Notes: generated by a model from the letters alone, not told the origin. A stretch of 64,000 bases of DNA from Gemmatimonadota bacterium (GCA_022340865.1 JAJDNC010000009.1:22118-86117), one strand, 5' to 3'. Positions 25,712 to 35,061 are shown, counted from the stretch's first letter. Made by a program: numbers and translations.

Positions 25712-27079
25712 ATGGCCACTCCGGACGCGTACATCGACACGCACCTCCAGAGCTTCCTGGAGGACTTCGCGCACCTCATCGCCATCCCCAGCATCTCCAC
25801 CGATCCCGACCACGCCGGCGACGTCCGCGCCGCCGCCGACTGGGTGGCCGAGCGGATGCGCCGGGCGGGTCTGGACGCGTCGGTGGTGGACACCGACGGG
25901 CATCCCCTGGTGCTGGGGCGACACGACGCCGGAGCCGATGCTCCTACTCTGCTCGTGTACGCGCACTACGACGTGCAGCCCGCGGATCCCCTGGGCGAGT
26001 GGCGCTCGCCTCCCTTCGAGCTGACCCGCGACGGCGGCAACTTCGTCGCCCGGGGCGCCGCCGACGACAAGGCGCAGGTCATCCTGCAGATCTCGGCGGC
26101 GGAGGCGGCGCTGAGGACCGGCGGGCTCCCCGTGAACCTCATCCTTCTCTTCGAGGGCGAGGAGGAGGTGGGCTCCACCCACCTGACGCCGTACGTGGCG
26201 GCCCACGCGGCGGAGCTGGCCACCGATCACGTGGTCATCGGCGACTCCATGATGTTCGCCCCCGACCGACCGTCCCTGATCTTCGGCACGCGGGGCATGG
26301 CGTACATCGAGATCGACGTGCGCACCGGCAGCCACGACCTGCACTCCGGGCAGTACGGCGGGGCCGTGCCCAACCCCGCCCACGTGCTCTCCCGCATCAT
26401 CACCTCGTTCCACGATGCCGACGGCCGGGTGGCGGTGGAGGGCTTCTACGACGACGTGCGCGACGTGTCCCCGGCGCTCCGCAAGGCGTGGGCCGAGCTG
26501 GGCTACGACGAGGAGGCGTTCCGGCGCTCGGCAGGCGGCGCCCCGCTCCGGGGCGAGCCGGGCTTCTCCACGCCCGAGCGTCTCTGGATCCGGCCTTGCC
26601 TGGACGTGAACGGCTTGATCTCGGGCTACACCGGGCCGGGCAAGAAGACCGTGCTCCCCGCCCGGGCCGGCGCCAAGGTGAGCTGTCGGCTGGTGCCGGA
26701 TCAGGACCCGGAGCGGATCACCGAGCTGCTGAAAGACCACGTCGCGCGCCGCGCCCCCGCAGGCGTGGAGGTCACCGTGACGGGCTTCCAGGAGAACCGC
26801 CCCTGGTACGCCGAGCCCGAGGGGCCCCTCTTCCGGGCGGCGGCGGTGGCGTACGAGGGCGTGTACGGCGTCCAGCCCGTGCGGGTGTGCCACGGGGGAA
26901 CGCTCCCCATCGCGGTGGACTTCTCCGAGCTGCTCACGCCCAGCGTGGCGGTGATGGGCTTCGCGCTCCCCGGCGCCAACATGCACGCGCCCAACGAGTG
27001 GATCCCCGTGTCGCAGCTCGAGCGGGGGATGCGCGTCATGGCGCGCCTGTACGGGGAGCTGGCGGCGGAAGGTAGGTAG
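25712..27079 (+). CDS. M20 family metallopeptidase (dipeptidase/CNDP-like)
   Basis: The 455-residue cytoplasmic di-zinc peptidase has the metal set His85 and Asp87 (AHYDVQP), Asp118 (GAADDK), Glu151/152 (FEGEEEVGS), Asp178 (IGDSM) and a late His in ALPGANMHAPNEW. The dimerisation domain around residues 200-330 includes GSHDLHSGQYGG, typical of the M20 dipeptidase and carnosinase-like branch. No signal peptide is present. The ATG at 25712 gives MATPDAYIDTHL, which aligns with the family start. It is divergent from infC across 156 bp. Substrates are probably short peptides. Confidence 0.9.
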   Translation: MATPDAYIDTHLQSFLEDFAHLIAIPSISTDPDHAGDVRAAADWVAERMRRAGLDASVVDTDGHPLVLGRHDAGADAPTLLVYAHYDVQPADPLGEWRSPPFELTRDGGNFVARGAADDKAQVILQISAAEAALRTGGLPVNLILLFEGEEEVGSTHLTPYVAAHAAELATDHVVIGDSMMFAPDRPSLIFGTRGMAYIEIDVRTGSHDLHSGQYGGAVPNPAHVLSRIITSFHDADGRVAVEGFYDDVRDVSPALRKAWAELGYDEEAFRRSAGGAPLRGEPGFSTPERLWIRPCLDVNGLISGYTGPGKKTVLPARAGAKVSCRLVPDQDPERITELLKDHVARRAPAGVEVTVTGFQENRPWYAEPEGPLFRAAAVAYEGVYGVQPVRVCHGGTLPIAVDFSELLTPSVAVMGFALPGANMHAPNEWIPVSQLERGMRVMARLYGELAAEGR

Positions 27080-27124
27080 CGGCGGCGTCTCACTCTCGGT
27101 CTTCGGCCTCGCCGCACCTGCCCT

Positions 27125-28255
27125 TCACCGCGCGGGTCCGCCGGGCCCGACGTGGACCGTCCGGCGGCCCATCATGTTCAGGCGTGTCGAGCGGATGGTG
27201 GCCGCCTCCACCACCCGTCCGTCGGGGTAGCGGAAGTGTAGCGCGTCCTCGGGGCACTGGACGATGCAGGCGCCGCACGCGATGCAGTCGTCGGGCCGGG
27301 CCACGCGCACCTTGCGCCGCCGCCCTTCCATGGCCAGCACGTCCCGGGGGCACACCTGCACGCACTCGGCGGCGCCGGTGCACCGGTCCTCGGAGAGCGT
27401 GATGGCCGGCGTGTTGCGGAAGCTGTTGACGTAGCTCGGGTACCACGGCGTGGTCCCGGCGAAGTCCACTGCCAGCACCCCGACGGCGGCCACCGAGGCG
27501 ACGGCCGCGAGGATCAGATGCCCGCCGGACACCCCGCCCAGGAGCGCGAGGACGCCCCAGGCGAGACCGAAGCCGGCCGCCGCCGCTCCCGCGAACACCA
27601 CCCACCGCCCCCGTCCCCGCACCGGCCAGTGGGGCACGGTGAGGAAGAGGCCCGGCACCACGATCCACACCTGGAGGAGCGTGGCGGCCAGCACCCTCCG
27701 CCCGCCCAGGATCCCGAAGACCGGCCCGGCCACCAGCGTCATGGGCAGGGCCCAGACCGCGGCCATCTCGAAGCGCTCCCAGGCCGGGAAGCGCATGAAG
27801 CGCCACCGCTTCACGATGCGGGAGCCCCGGGCCAGGAACGCCGGCAGGTCCTCCAGGCGCGCCGGGCCCCAGCGGGTGGCCCAGCCGGTGGCCTCGGTGA
27901 TGGCGCGCCGCTCGATGCCGGTGGCGCCGAGCTGGGGCAGCACGACCTCCCGGTGACGGACCCGCTCGGCGACGCCCGACGTGCGGATGGCCGCGATGAC
28001 GTCGTGATGGGTGAGATGCCCGCCGCCGGCCGCGCACCACACGTTGATGCCGCGGCTGTCCGCCACCAGGAGCCAGCAGTCGAAGCCGGCCAGATGCTCG
28101 GTGAGGCGGCGGACGGTGAGCGTGTAGTTCCCCGTCACCAGCACCGGCGCGTCGGGGCCCGGCGTGCCGACGGCACGCAGGCCGGTGCGCGTCCGATGGG
28201 GAAAGAGCCGCGTCAGGGTGTCGTAGAGGTACCCCGGCAACGCCCGCGCCTTCAC
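27125..28255 (-). CDS. HgcA-HgcB-like fusion: corrinoid-binding, membrane and ferredoxin protein
   Basis: This 376-residue protein joins what are usually two proteins, HgcA and HgcB. Residues about 36-150 match the HgcA/CdhD-type corrinoid domain: VLVTGNYTLTVRRL, then GINVWCAAGGGH with Cys74 in the position of the cobalt-ligating Cys, then VVLPQLGATGIE and WGPARLEDLPAFL. Residues about 165-265 form four or more membrane helices. Residues 290-340 are a ferredoxin domain: motif I is C292-x5-C298-x3-C302-P with Ala295 replacing one Cys, and motif II (C324, C327, C330, C334) is complete. The usual Lys after NVWCAAG is Gly77. There is no C-terminal Cys pair. The GTG at 28255 overlaps the methyltransferase stop (GTGA) and follows GGAGGAG. 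Methyl transfer through a corrinoid is inferred; mercury methylation is not supported. Confidence 0.85.
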   Translation of the reverse strand: MKARALPGYLYDTLTRLFPHRTRTGLRAVGTPGPDAPVLVTGNYTLTVRRLTEHLAGFDCWLLVADSRGINVWCAAGGGHLTHHDVIAAIRTSGVAERVRHREVVLPQLGATGIERRAITEATGWATRWGPARLEDLPAFLARGSRIVKRWRFMRFPAWERFEMAAVWALPMTLVAGPVFGILGGRRVLAATLLQVWIVVPGLFLTVPHWPVRGRGRWVVFAGAAAAGFGLAWGVLALLGGVSGGHLILAAVASVAAVGVLAVDFAGTTPWYPSYVNSFRNTPAITLSEDRCTGAAECVQVCPRDVLAMEGRRRKVRVARPDDCIACGACIVQCPEDALHFRYPDGRVVEAATIRSTRLNMMGRRTVHVGPGGPAR

Positions 28256-28926
28256 GACGTCTCCTCCGCGGGGCGGACACCCTCGACGATGGCGAGGTCG
28301 CTGGACCAGGGCCGGGTCTCCCGGACCTGGGTGAACCCCGCCTCCCTCACCAGGCCGGCCAAGTCGTCCAGCACCTGCGTCGACGTCTGCGTGAGCAGCC
28401 AGGTGAGCGCCACCAGCGGCGCCCGCCGGGTCCGCTGCCAGAGGCGCGCCGCCGCGTCCGTGGGCCGCACCTCGTCGGCCACCACCAGGAGGCCTCCGGG
28501 CCTCAGGCGGCTCCACGCGACGCGCAGAGCGTAGCGCCGCCCCTCCGGGCTCATCTCCGAGAGCGCCAGGGACGAGACGACGGCGTCGAAGCACGCCTCC
28601 GCGAACCGGTCCTCGATCTCCGCCGCTCCCAGCTCCACCCACTCCACCTTCCCGCCGGCGTCCGCCGCCACCGTCTTCGAGCGCGCCACGGCCAGCATCT
28701 CGGCGTTCATGTCGATGCCCACGACGTCGGCGCCCAGCGCGGCGCAGGCGAGGGCCACGCCCCCGGTGCCGCAGCCGATGTCGAGGACGCGCCGCCCGGG
28801 CCCGGCGGCCCGTTCCGCCAGACGTTGCCAGAGCGCCTCGATGTGCCCCCCGCTCAGCCAGCGGATCCCCCGGTCGTAACGCCAGGGGGCCGACTCCAGC
28901 ACCTTCATGTACACGAAGCTGCTCAT
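28252..28926 (-). CDS. cpaM: Class I SAM methyltransferase paired with the HgcAB-like fusion
   Basis: The 224-residue Rossmann methyltransferase has motif I VLDIGCGTGGVALA (around residue 48), the SAM-ribose acidic loop VVGIDMNAEML, and a post-motif block FDAVVSSLALSEM with LRPGGLLVVADE. The N-terminal FVYMKVLESAPWRYDRGI is distinctive. Its stop overlaps the start of the corrinoid/ferredoxin fusion by GTGA, so the two are almost surely translated together. It may load a methyl group onto the corrinoid or take one from it. From memory such partners are called corrinoid protein-associated methyltransferase (CpaM) in automated annotation; I could not check this. The substrate is unknown. Confidence 0.75.
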   Translation of the reverse strand: MSSFVYMKVLESAPWRYDRGIRWLSGGHIEALWQRLAERAAGPGRRVLDIGCGTGGVALACAALGADVVGIDMNAEMLAVARSKTVAADAGGKVEWVELGAAEIEDRFAEACFDAVVSSLALSEMSPEGRRYALRVAWSRLRPGGLLVVADEVRPTDAAARLWQRTRRAPLVALTWLLTQTSTQVLDDLAGLVREAGFTQVRETRPWSSDLAIVEGVRPAEETS

Positions 28927-29068
28927 GCGTCGTGGCTCATCGGGGTGGTCCGCTCACCGCGGCGGTCGCGCTCACCGGTCGTCGCGGTCGCTGCGATCAT
29001 CGCACCTCCATGGTCGCGGTTCTTCCGCGGCCCGCGTGCGCCCCCCGGATGCCCGGGCACCACCCCCC

Positions 29069-31594
29069 TCACACCGACGGCCGTGGCGTCACCTCTCTGC
29101 AGGTCACGGCCGCGGTGGCCGAGGCGAGCCCCGGCGCGGACGCCGTGACCCGCACCTCCCCGGCCTTCTTGCCCGCCTGCACGATGGCCACGGCCAGGCC
29201 GTTGAACACCCGCCGCACCGTGCCCTTGTCCGGCGCGTGGTCGCTGGGGTCGCCGTTGCCCAGGCCGATGAGCCGGCCGCCTCCCGACACGGCGAACTCT
29301 AGCTCGTCGTTGGACACCGGCACCACGCGCCCCTGCGCGTCCACCACGCTCACCTCCACCACCGACACGTCCTCGCCGTCGGCGTCGATGGTGGTCCGGT
29401 CGGGCGCGAGGACGATGCGCACCGCCGGCCCCGTGGTCTCGCGCTTCGCCGTCAGCACCCGGGCGCCTCCCTTGAAGCCCCGCGCCTCCAGGGTCCCGGG
29501 GCGGTACGGCACCTTCCAGGAGAGGTGCCCGTTGGGCGTCACGTCCCGGGATCCCAGGCTGGTTCCGTTCAGGAAGAGCTCGACACGGTCGAGGTTGCTG
29601 TACGCCCACACCTCGATCTCCTGGCCCTCCCTCCCGCCCCAGCTCCAGTGGGGGAAGAGATGGAGCGTGGGCTCGTCGCCCCACCACGTCCGGTAGTAGA
29701 AGTAGTTGTCCTTGGGGAAGCCGCACGTGTCCATGAGGCCGAAGTGCGAGCTGATGCACGGCCACGCGTACGGCGTGGGCTCGCCGCGGTAGTCGAAGCC
29801 GGTCCACACGAACCCGCCCGCCAGGAACGCACGGGCTGCGTACTCCTTCCACCACGTCTCGGCGGTGGCGCCCCACGGCGGTGCCTGGGTGTCGTAGGAC
29901 TCCACGTAGCCGCGCTCCTTGTCGTTGGCGTAGATGCCGCGGGTGGAGACCGTGCTCGCCGTCTCGGTGCCCATGGTCCACTGCTTCGGAAACGCCTTGT
30001 GGAACGCGTCGATGCGCGCGCCGTCCCCGTAGTTGAAGCCCTGCACGTCCACCACGGCGGAGAGCCCCTTCCCCCACGAGTCGGAGTTGTTCATGGCCTC
30101 CGTTATGGGCCGGCTCGGATCCAGGCGGCGCGCCAGCCGCTTCATGCTCGCGGCCATGCGGGCTCCTTCGGGGGTGCCCTGCGTGGGCTCCTCGTTGCCG
30201 ATGGACCAGCAGAAGACGCTGGGGTGGTTGCGGTCGCGGAGGATCAGCCGCTCGAGCTGGCTCAGCCCCTCGTGGCTGGACGAGAACATCCGCGTCTCGT
30301 CCAGCACCAGCATGCCGAGCCGGTCGCAGGCGTCGAGGAGCTCGGGCGTGGGCGGGTTGTGCGAGGTGCGGTACGCGTTCGAGCCCATCTCCTTGAGCTT
30401 CGCGATCCTGTAGTACTGGAGGCGGTCGGGGAGCGCGGAGCCGACGCCGGCGTGGTCCTGGTGGTTGCACGTCCCCTTGATCTCCACGCGCTCGCCGTTG
30501 AGGAAGAAGCCTCTGTCGGCGTCGAAGCGCATGGTGCGTACCCCGAAGGGGGTCCGGCAGTCGTCCACCGCCGTGCCTCCGGTCTCCACCGTGGTGGCCA
30601 GCGTGTAGAGGTGCGGCGACTCCAGGGACCAGAGCTCCGCGTTCCTCACGGTCGCCTCCTGGCTCACCGTGGCGCGCCCCCAGGCTGGGACCCTCACGTT
30701 CCGAGTCGAGGCCGTGCCCACCACGGTCCCCGCCGCATCCACGATGCGCGACACCACACGGCACGTCGCCTCCGAGCCGGCGTCGTTGGCCACGTCGGTG
30801 CGCATGCGGACCCGGGCGTCCCCGCCCCGCACGTCCGTGGTGACGTAGGTCCCCCACCGCGCGACGTGCACCGGGGCGGTCTTCACCAGCCAGGCGTGCC
30901 GGTAGATCCCCGCACCCTCGTAGAACCAACCCTCGTTCTCGGTGGCGTCCACACGCGCCACCAGCACGTTGTCGGCACCGTAGTGGACGAAGTCGGTGAC
31001 GTCGATGTGGAAGGGAGCGTATCCGCTGAGCGCGGTGCCGAGGTAGACGTCGTTGAGGGTGACGATGGCGTTGCGGTAGACGCCGTCGAACTCCAGGGAG
31101 AGCCTCCGGCCGGCGTCCTTCGCGGGAACCGGGAAGACCTTTCTGTACCACCCGATGCTCGTGGCCGGATACGCCCGGCCCAGGGGGTGGTACCCGTGCG
31201 AGTCCAGGGTGCGGTCGTCCACGAAGGGAAGCTCCACGGCCCAGTCGTGAGGGAGATCCACGGCACGCCAGTCGCTGACGTCGAAGTCCGGACGCCCGGG
31301 TCGGAAGAAGTACCCGGTCTTGGCGAATACACCGCTGCCACCGTGCCCGAACCCGAAGTCCTTGGCCGGGTCCGACGCGTGGCCCAGGTGGAAGCGCCAG
31401 CCGAAGTCCAGGAGGAGGCGGTCGCGGACGGTTGTGTCGGCGAAGGGCCTCGGGTCACCCGTCGGGTCGTCCCGCATCTCCCCGACCACATCGGGCCGGG
31501 TGGCCGGATGCAGCCCCTCCAGACGGGGCATGGCCGCGGCCCCCGCGGCCATGAGCCCGCTCTTCAACACGTCGCGCCGAGACCACTCGCGCAT
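29069..31594 (-). CDS. Tat-exported family 2 glycoside hydrolase (beta-galactosidase-like)
   Basis: The 841-residue protein starts at the ATG at 31594 with a twin-arginine signal (SRRDVLKSGLMAAGAAAM), so it is folded before export. Domain order is the GH2 sugar-binding jelly roll (about 60-240, with DLPHDWAVELPF and GVYRNAIVTLND), an Ig-like domain (240-345), and the TIM barrel (345-640) with acid/base Glu468 in IGNEEP and nucleophile Glu544 in GTETAST. C-terminal domains include a DUF4982-like part (SNLDRVELFLNGTSLG) and a final Ig-like domain (ADGEDVSVVEVSVVD). Both catalytic Glu residues are intact. It is probably a beta-galactosidase or related exo-glycosidase acting on oligosaccharides outside the cytoplasm; sugar specificity is not certain. 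Confidence 0.9.
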   Translation of the reverse strand: MREWSRRDVLKSGLMAAGAAAMPRLEGLHPATRPDVVGEMRDDPTGDPRPFADTTVRDRLLLDFGWRFHLGHASDPAKDFGFGHGGSGVFAKTGYFFRPGRPDFDVSDWRAVDLPHDWAVELPFVDDRTLDSHGYHPLGRAYPATSIGWYRKVFPVPAKDAGRRLSLEFDGVYRNAIVTLNDVYLGTALSGYAPFHIDVTDFVHYGADNVLVARVDATENEGWFYEGAGIYRHAWLVKTAPVHVARWGTYVTTDVRGGDARVRMRTDVANDAGSEATCRVVSRIVDAAGTVVGTASTRNVRVPAWGRATVSQEATVRNAELWSLESPHLYTLATTVETGGTAVDDCRTPFGVRTMRFDADRGFFLNGERVEIKGTCNHQDHAGVGSALPDRLQYYRIAKLKEMGSNAYRTSHNPPTPELLDACDRLGMLVLDETRMFSSSHEGLSQLERLILRDRNHPSVFCWSIGNEEPTQGTPEGARMAASMKRLARRLDPSRPITEAMNNSDSWGKGLSAVVDVQGFNYGDGARIDAFHKAFPKQWTMGTETASTVSTRGIYANDKERGYVESYDTQAPPWGATAETWWKEYAARAFLAGGFVWTGFDYRGEPTPYAWPCISSHFGLMDTCGFPKDNYFYYRTWWGDEPTLHLFPHWSWGGREGQEIEVWAYSNLDRVELFLNGTSLGSRDVTPNGHLSWKVPYRPGTLEARGFKGGARVLTAKRETTGPAVRIVLAPDRTTIDADGEDVSVVEVSVVDAQGRVVPVSNDELEFAVSGGGRLIGLGNGDPSDHAPDKGTVRRVFNGLAVAIVQAGKKAGEVRVTASAPGLASATAAVTCREVTPRPSV

Positions 31595-31751
31595 GACCGT
31601 CTCCCTATTGGTCGTGGAGGAAAGCCCACGGCGAGGTAATACCGGACGGATCGTCGGCGCGTCAAGGCGCGTCCGGTCACGCCGCATCGTGGGGCCTCGA
31701 GGCGAGGCCCGCGGCCCCCTGCACTCTCGGCGCGTCCAGGCGGGGGCGGGG

Positions 31752-31781
31752 CCCCGCCGGAGCCCGAAGGCTCCGGCGGGG
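31752..31781 (-). terminator. Strong GC hairpin after the lipoprotein gene
   Basis: A perfect 13-bp stem (31752-31764 with 31769-31781) closes on a CGAA tetraloop, starting 13 bp past the lipoprotein stop on the minus strand. No U-tract follows, but stem strength and position fit a terminator or an mRNA 3' end. Confidence 0.6.
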
Positions 31782-31793
31782 ATGACCGACCCG

Positions 31794-33185
31794 TCAGTTG
31801 TTCTTGACGTGGATCGTCGCGCAGGCGTCCTGGAAGGTGATGGAGGCACCGTCAGGCGTGGCCACGGGCGTGGCGGCCCTCGCGCAGAGCTGATAGCCCC
31901 CCGGCTTGTAGATCGTGACGCCCGTGAACGTCGCCACGGTGTGATAGCCGTCGCTTCCCTCCACCGTGATCGCGGTGGTGTCCGAGCACGTCGTGCCGGT
32001 GGAGTTGCAGAAGCTGGCTCCCGCAGGCACGCCGTTGTTGGTGGACAGGTAGAGATCGATGGTCACCCGCTCGATCTGCGTTCCCCCTCCGGAGAGCGCC
32101 TCGACGGTGAACGTGGGCAGGCTCTCGCCGTTCACTCCATCTGTGGGCGGCGTGACGAACTGGAGCCGGCCGGCAGGGTTGGCTGCCACCGGAGCGAAGT
32201 GGCTGAAGTCGATGGGGCTGCCGCCCGTCGCCGGAGGATTCAAGGTCGCGGCGAGCAGGGGCTGGGGCAGCAACGCGCGGCCGGCGGCGGCCAACATGCC
32301 CGCCAGCGCGCCGCGCACACCGGTACTGGCCAGCTGCGGCGGGTCCTGGCCGCAGAACGTGGGCACGTACGTCTGCAACAGCGTGCCGTTGCGTTGGAGG
32401 ACGTTGGCATCACCCGAGAGGTCCACGGGGTTGTCATAGCACACACCGACGTGGAGCTGCCCGTCCTGGAATCCGGGCACGCGCGGGAAGGTGTGCAGCC
32501 GGTAGCCGAGGTCGCCGATCGTGACGTCCCCCACTGTCGTCAGCGTTTCTGGATGGCCGTAGATGAGAATCGTGGGGACGCTCGTCACCGTCGACCAGAT
32601 GTCGTCGACCTGGACCCCCCAGAACGCCTCGTTGCCGCTACCGAAGGGCACCTTTCCGTGTGCCACGACGTCGGTAGCGTCGCCGCCCCGGACGGCGAAC
32701 ATCCCCTCGCTGCCCAGGTCCGCCGCAGTGACCAACGCCACCGTGTCCGTGTCGGCGGGCGCCGGCGTGCACAGGCCCGGCGCCACTCCGTCCTGGCACA
32801 TGTACTGGATCACGCCGTTGGCCAGGCTCGCGCCGTCGTCGGCCGACCCGCCGGTCCCGGCTGCCGCGATGGTGTCGATGGCCGAGAGGACCGTCCATCC
32901 TCCGGCGACCACGTTCGTGCTCTGCCCTGCGGCGCACTCGTCCTGCATGGCCTTCAGGGTGTCGGTGGTGGTCTGCTGCTGCGGGGTCGAGAAATAGCTG
33001 CGGGCCAGCGAGAGGAGGTTGCTGGCATCGCACGAGCTGGACGTCTTCGCGAACGACGTCTCCACGCTCACGGGAGACGCCGGTGTCGAGCTGGAAGGCT
33101 CGCCGCAGCTGGAGAGCGCCACCGCGAGACACGCGACGAGAGGACCGGCATATCGACTTCGGGTCATACGAGGGATTCGCGTCAT
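31794..33185 (-). CDS. Lipoprotein of unknown function
   Basis: I do not recognise the family. The 463-residue product has a type II signal with lipobox LSSC, Cys27 as the lipidated residue, after an Arg-rich head. The mature part starts with a Ser/Thr-rich spacer (SSSTPASPVSVETS), then a helical segment (LARSYFSTPQQQTTTDTLKAMQDEC), and a large beta-rich part with scattered Cys residues (about ten) that could form disulfides outside the cytoplasm. Segments such as FTVEALSGGGTQIERVTIDLYLSTNNG and TFTGVTIYKPGGYQLC suggest Ig-like folds. It lies 28 bp behind the membrane TPR gene with GAGGAG upstream, so the two are probably co-transcribed. Confidence 0.7.
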   Translation of the reverse strand: MTRIPRMTRSRYAGPLVACLAVALSSCGEPSSSTPASPVSVETSFAKTSSSCDASNLLSLARSYFSTPQQQTTTDTLKAMQDECAAGQSTNVVAGGWTVLSAIDTIAAAGTGGSADDGASLANGVIQYMCQDGVAPGLCTPAPADTDTVALVTAADLGSEGMFAVRGGDATDVVAHGKVPFGSGNEAFWGVQVDDIWSTVTSVPTILIYGHPETLTTVGDVTIGDLGYRLHTFPRVPGFQDGQLHVGVCYDNPVDLSGDANVLQRNGTLLQTYVPTFCGQDPPQLASTGVRGALAGMLAAAGRALLPQPLLAATLNPPATGGSPIDFSHFAPVAANPAGRLQFVTPPTDGVNGESLPTFTVEALSGGGTQIERVTIDLYLSTNNGVPAGASFCNSTGTTCSDTTAITVEGSDGYHTVATFTGVTIYKPGGYQLCARAATPVATPDGASITFQDACATIHVKNN

Positions 33186-33213
33186 TACGAGGCTCCTCGG
33201 GAGGGAAAGGAAC

Positions 33214-35061
33214 TCACTTCATGCCGAGCATGGCCCTGAACCCCGGCTGTTTGTTCAGACCTTCTTGGTACCAGTACGACTTGCCCGCGATGGCCCACTG
33301 CTTGTAAGCAGCCCGGACGCCCGGATTGGCGGAGAAATAGAGGCCCATGAGCTGGACCGCCTCGCTCCAGTCCCCGAGCCAGCCGCGCGTGATGGCCTCG
33401 AGCTGCGCGATGTTGCGCAGGGGGTCGATCTGGGGCGAAGCACGGCCGCGCACCGCCACGGCTCTGGCGGAGTCCGGCAGGTGGGCCCGCACCAGGGCCA
33501 TGGCCATGTACTGCAGGCCTTCCTTCTCGTCGACGAGGGTGTCCTGGGGCGGGCTCAGCTCCACGGAGCGGCGCATCTCCCGCCAGGCCCTCGGAACGTC
33601 GGGCGGCACGTTCGGGAGGGCATACCACATCACCTGGCACAGATGGAAGCGGTAGTAGTCCGGGAAGCGGCGGAGGCCTTCGTCGCACCACCGTTTCGTC
33701 TCCTGCTCGTCACCCAGGTCCCAGGACGCCGTGATCAGGCGCCAGAGCGTCAGGTTCGCGCTCTTCAGGAAGGGGTCTCCGTCGTAGGAGCTCAGGGCGG
33801 CGATCTTCGCCTGCGCCGTCTCCCCGTCCCGCATGAGCAGATGGCTCAGCACCGACTCGGCGAAGGGAGTCCCGGACTGCCTGAGCAGGGTCTCGGCCTC
33901 CGCCAACGCCTGGTCGGCCTCGCCGCTGTCGTCGTAGAGGTTCAGCGCGAACTTCAAGTACAGGAGCGTCCCTTTCAGCCCCAGTGCCGAGGGGTCCTGG
34001 GGCACCCGGGCGAGCGCGCTGTCCGCGTAGACGAGGCCGGTGCCGATCCACTTCTGGTACTGGGGGCGGTTCAAGCCCGTGAGCCTGCACTGCCGGTACG
34101 CGAGCCATCCACGGCGCACGACGGGCTCCACCCAGGTGGGATCCGCCGCCTCCGCCTGGGCGAGGACGGAATCCGCGAGCAGCAGCTCCTCCGAGGCCGC
34201 TCCGACGTCGTGGCGGGCGAGCGCCTGGGCGGACTGCTCCTCGGCCAGCGAGGCCTTCTGCAGGAGCTCCCAAGCCTTCACGTTGTGCGTCGTCCGGCGG
34301 AGCTCGATCTTTCCCATCTCCTGGCCGACCTTCTGCCGCAGGAAATCAGCCACCTGCACGGACAGGCTGTCCTGGAGGTCGAAGATGTCGGCGAGCTTAC
34401 TGTTGAAGACCTTGCTGTCGAACTGCGAGCCGTCCTTGGCGTCGATCATCGACACGGTGACCCGCACCCGCTTGTCCGCCACGGCCACCCGTCCGTCCAC
34501 CAGCGTACCGACCTTGAGAACCCGCCCGATGCTGTCCAGGCTGGGGCGCTGGTGACGGAAGAGCTCGGAGCCGTTGCGGGAGACCACCGAGAGGGCCTTC
34601 ACCGTGCTCAGCTCGTCGATGAGCGACTCGGTGAGGCCCGTGGCGAGAAGCTTCGCCTGATCTCCTCCGCCCTCGGCGGTGAAGTACAGGACCGCGACCC
34701 GGCGGGGATCTTCGTTGGGCTTCAGCACCACGGCATGGTTCGTCCGGGCGGACGCCGCCGCGCCGGAGCGCGCCACCATGACGCCAGCACCCGCCGCCAG
34801 CAACACCACCAGGCCGAGAAGCACCTTCTCGATGGTGGGCGCCTTCTGGGCACCTTTGGCTCCGTGGAACCACGACACGATGAGCGCGCCGGGGAAGCCG
34901 CACAGGAAGAGCGTCAGCGCGACACGGTAGACGATGCCGGGGACGACCCCCCGGTCGCTCACCTGGTCGATGACCTCCAGCACCGCCCATCCGGCTGCGG
35001 CGTAGGCCATGACGAACTCGAAGATGCGGCGCTGTCGAAGCTCTCTGAGGTTTACGGCCAC
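33214..35061 (-). CDS. Membrane protein with FlgO/TolB-like domain and TPR-like repeats
   Basis: The 615-residue protein begins MAVNLRELRQRRIFEFV and has three membrane helices (about residues 14-34, 42-66, 75-98). A periplasmic domain at about 110-240 (RRVAVLYFTAEGGGDQ, LLATGLTESLIDELSTV, KVGTLVDGRVAVADKRVRVTVSMID) matches the FlgO/TolB-N-like domain found beside TPR arrays in adenylate-cyclase-like or kinase-linked regulators. Residues 250-615 are helical TPR-type repeats. The N-terminal kinase, cyclase or HTH module that such proteins often carry is absent. It probably scaffolds or senses at the inner membrane, in an operon with the following lipoprotein. The precise role is unknown. Confidence 0.7.
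   Translation of the reverse strand: MAVNLRELRQRRIFEFVMAYAAAGWAVLEVIDQVSDRGVVPGIVYRVALTLFLCGFPGALIVSWFHGAKGAQKAPTIEKVLLGLVVLLAAGAGVMVARSGAAASARTNHAVVLKPNEDPRRVAVLYFTAEGGGDQAKLLATGLTESLIDELSTVKALSVVSRNGSELFRHQRPSLDSIGRVLKVGTLVDGRVAVADKRVRVTVSMIDAKDGSQFDSKVFNSKLADIFDLQDSLSVQVADFLRQKVGQEMGKIELRRTTHNVKAWELLQKASLAEEQSAQALARHDVGAASEELLLADSVLAQAEAADPTWVEPVVRRGWLAYRQCRLTGLNRPQYQKWIGTGLVYADSALARVPQDPSALGLKGTLLYLKFALNLYDDSGEADQALAEAETLLRQSGTPFAESVLSHLLMRDGETAQAKIAALSSYDGDPFLKSANLTLWRLITASWDLGDEQETKRWCDEGLRRFPDYYRFHLCQVMWYALPNVPPDVPRAWREMRRSVELSPPQDTLVDEKEGLQYMAMALVRAHLPDSARAVAVRGRASPQIDPLRNIAQLEAITRGWLGDWSEAVQLMGLYFSANPGVRAAYKQWAIAGKSYWYQEGLNKQPGFRAMLGMK

Noticed and set aside
27125..28926. Calling the locus a mercury methylation system
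   Set aside because: The fusion lacks the cap Lys, one ferredoxin Cys and the C-terminal Cys pair of HgcB. Only the family relationship is supported, not the activity.
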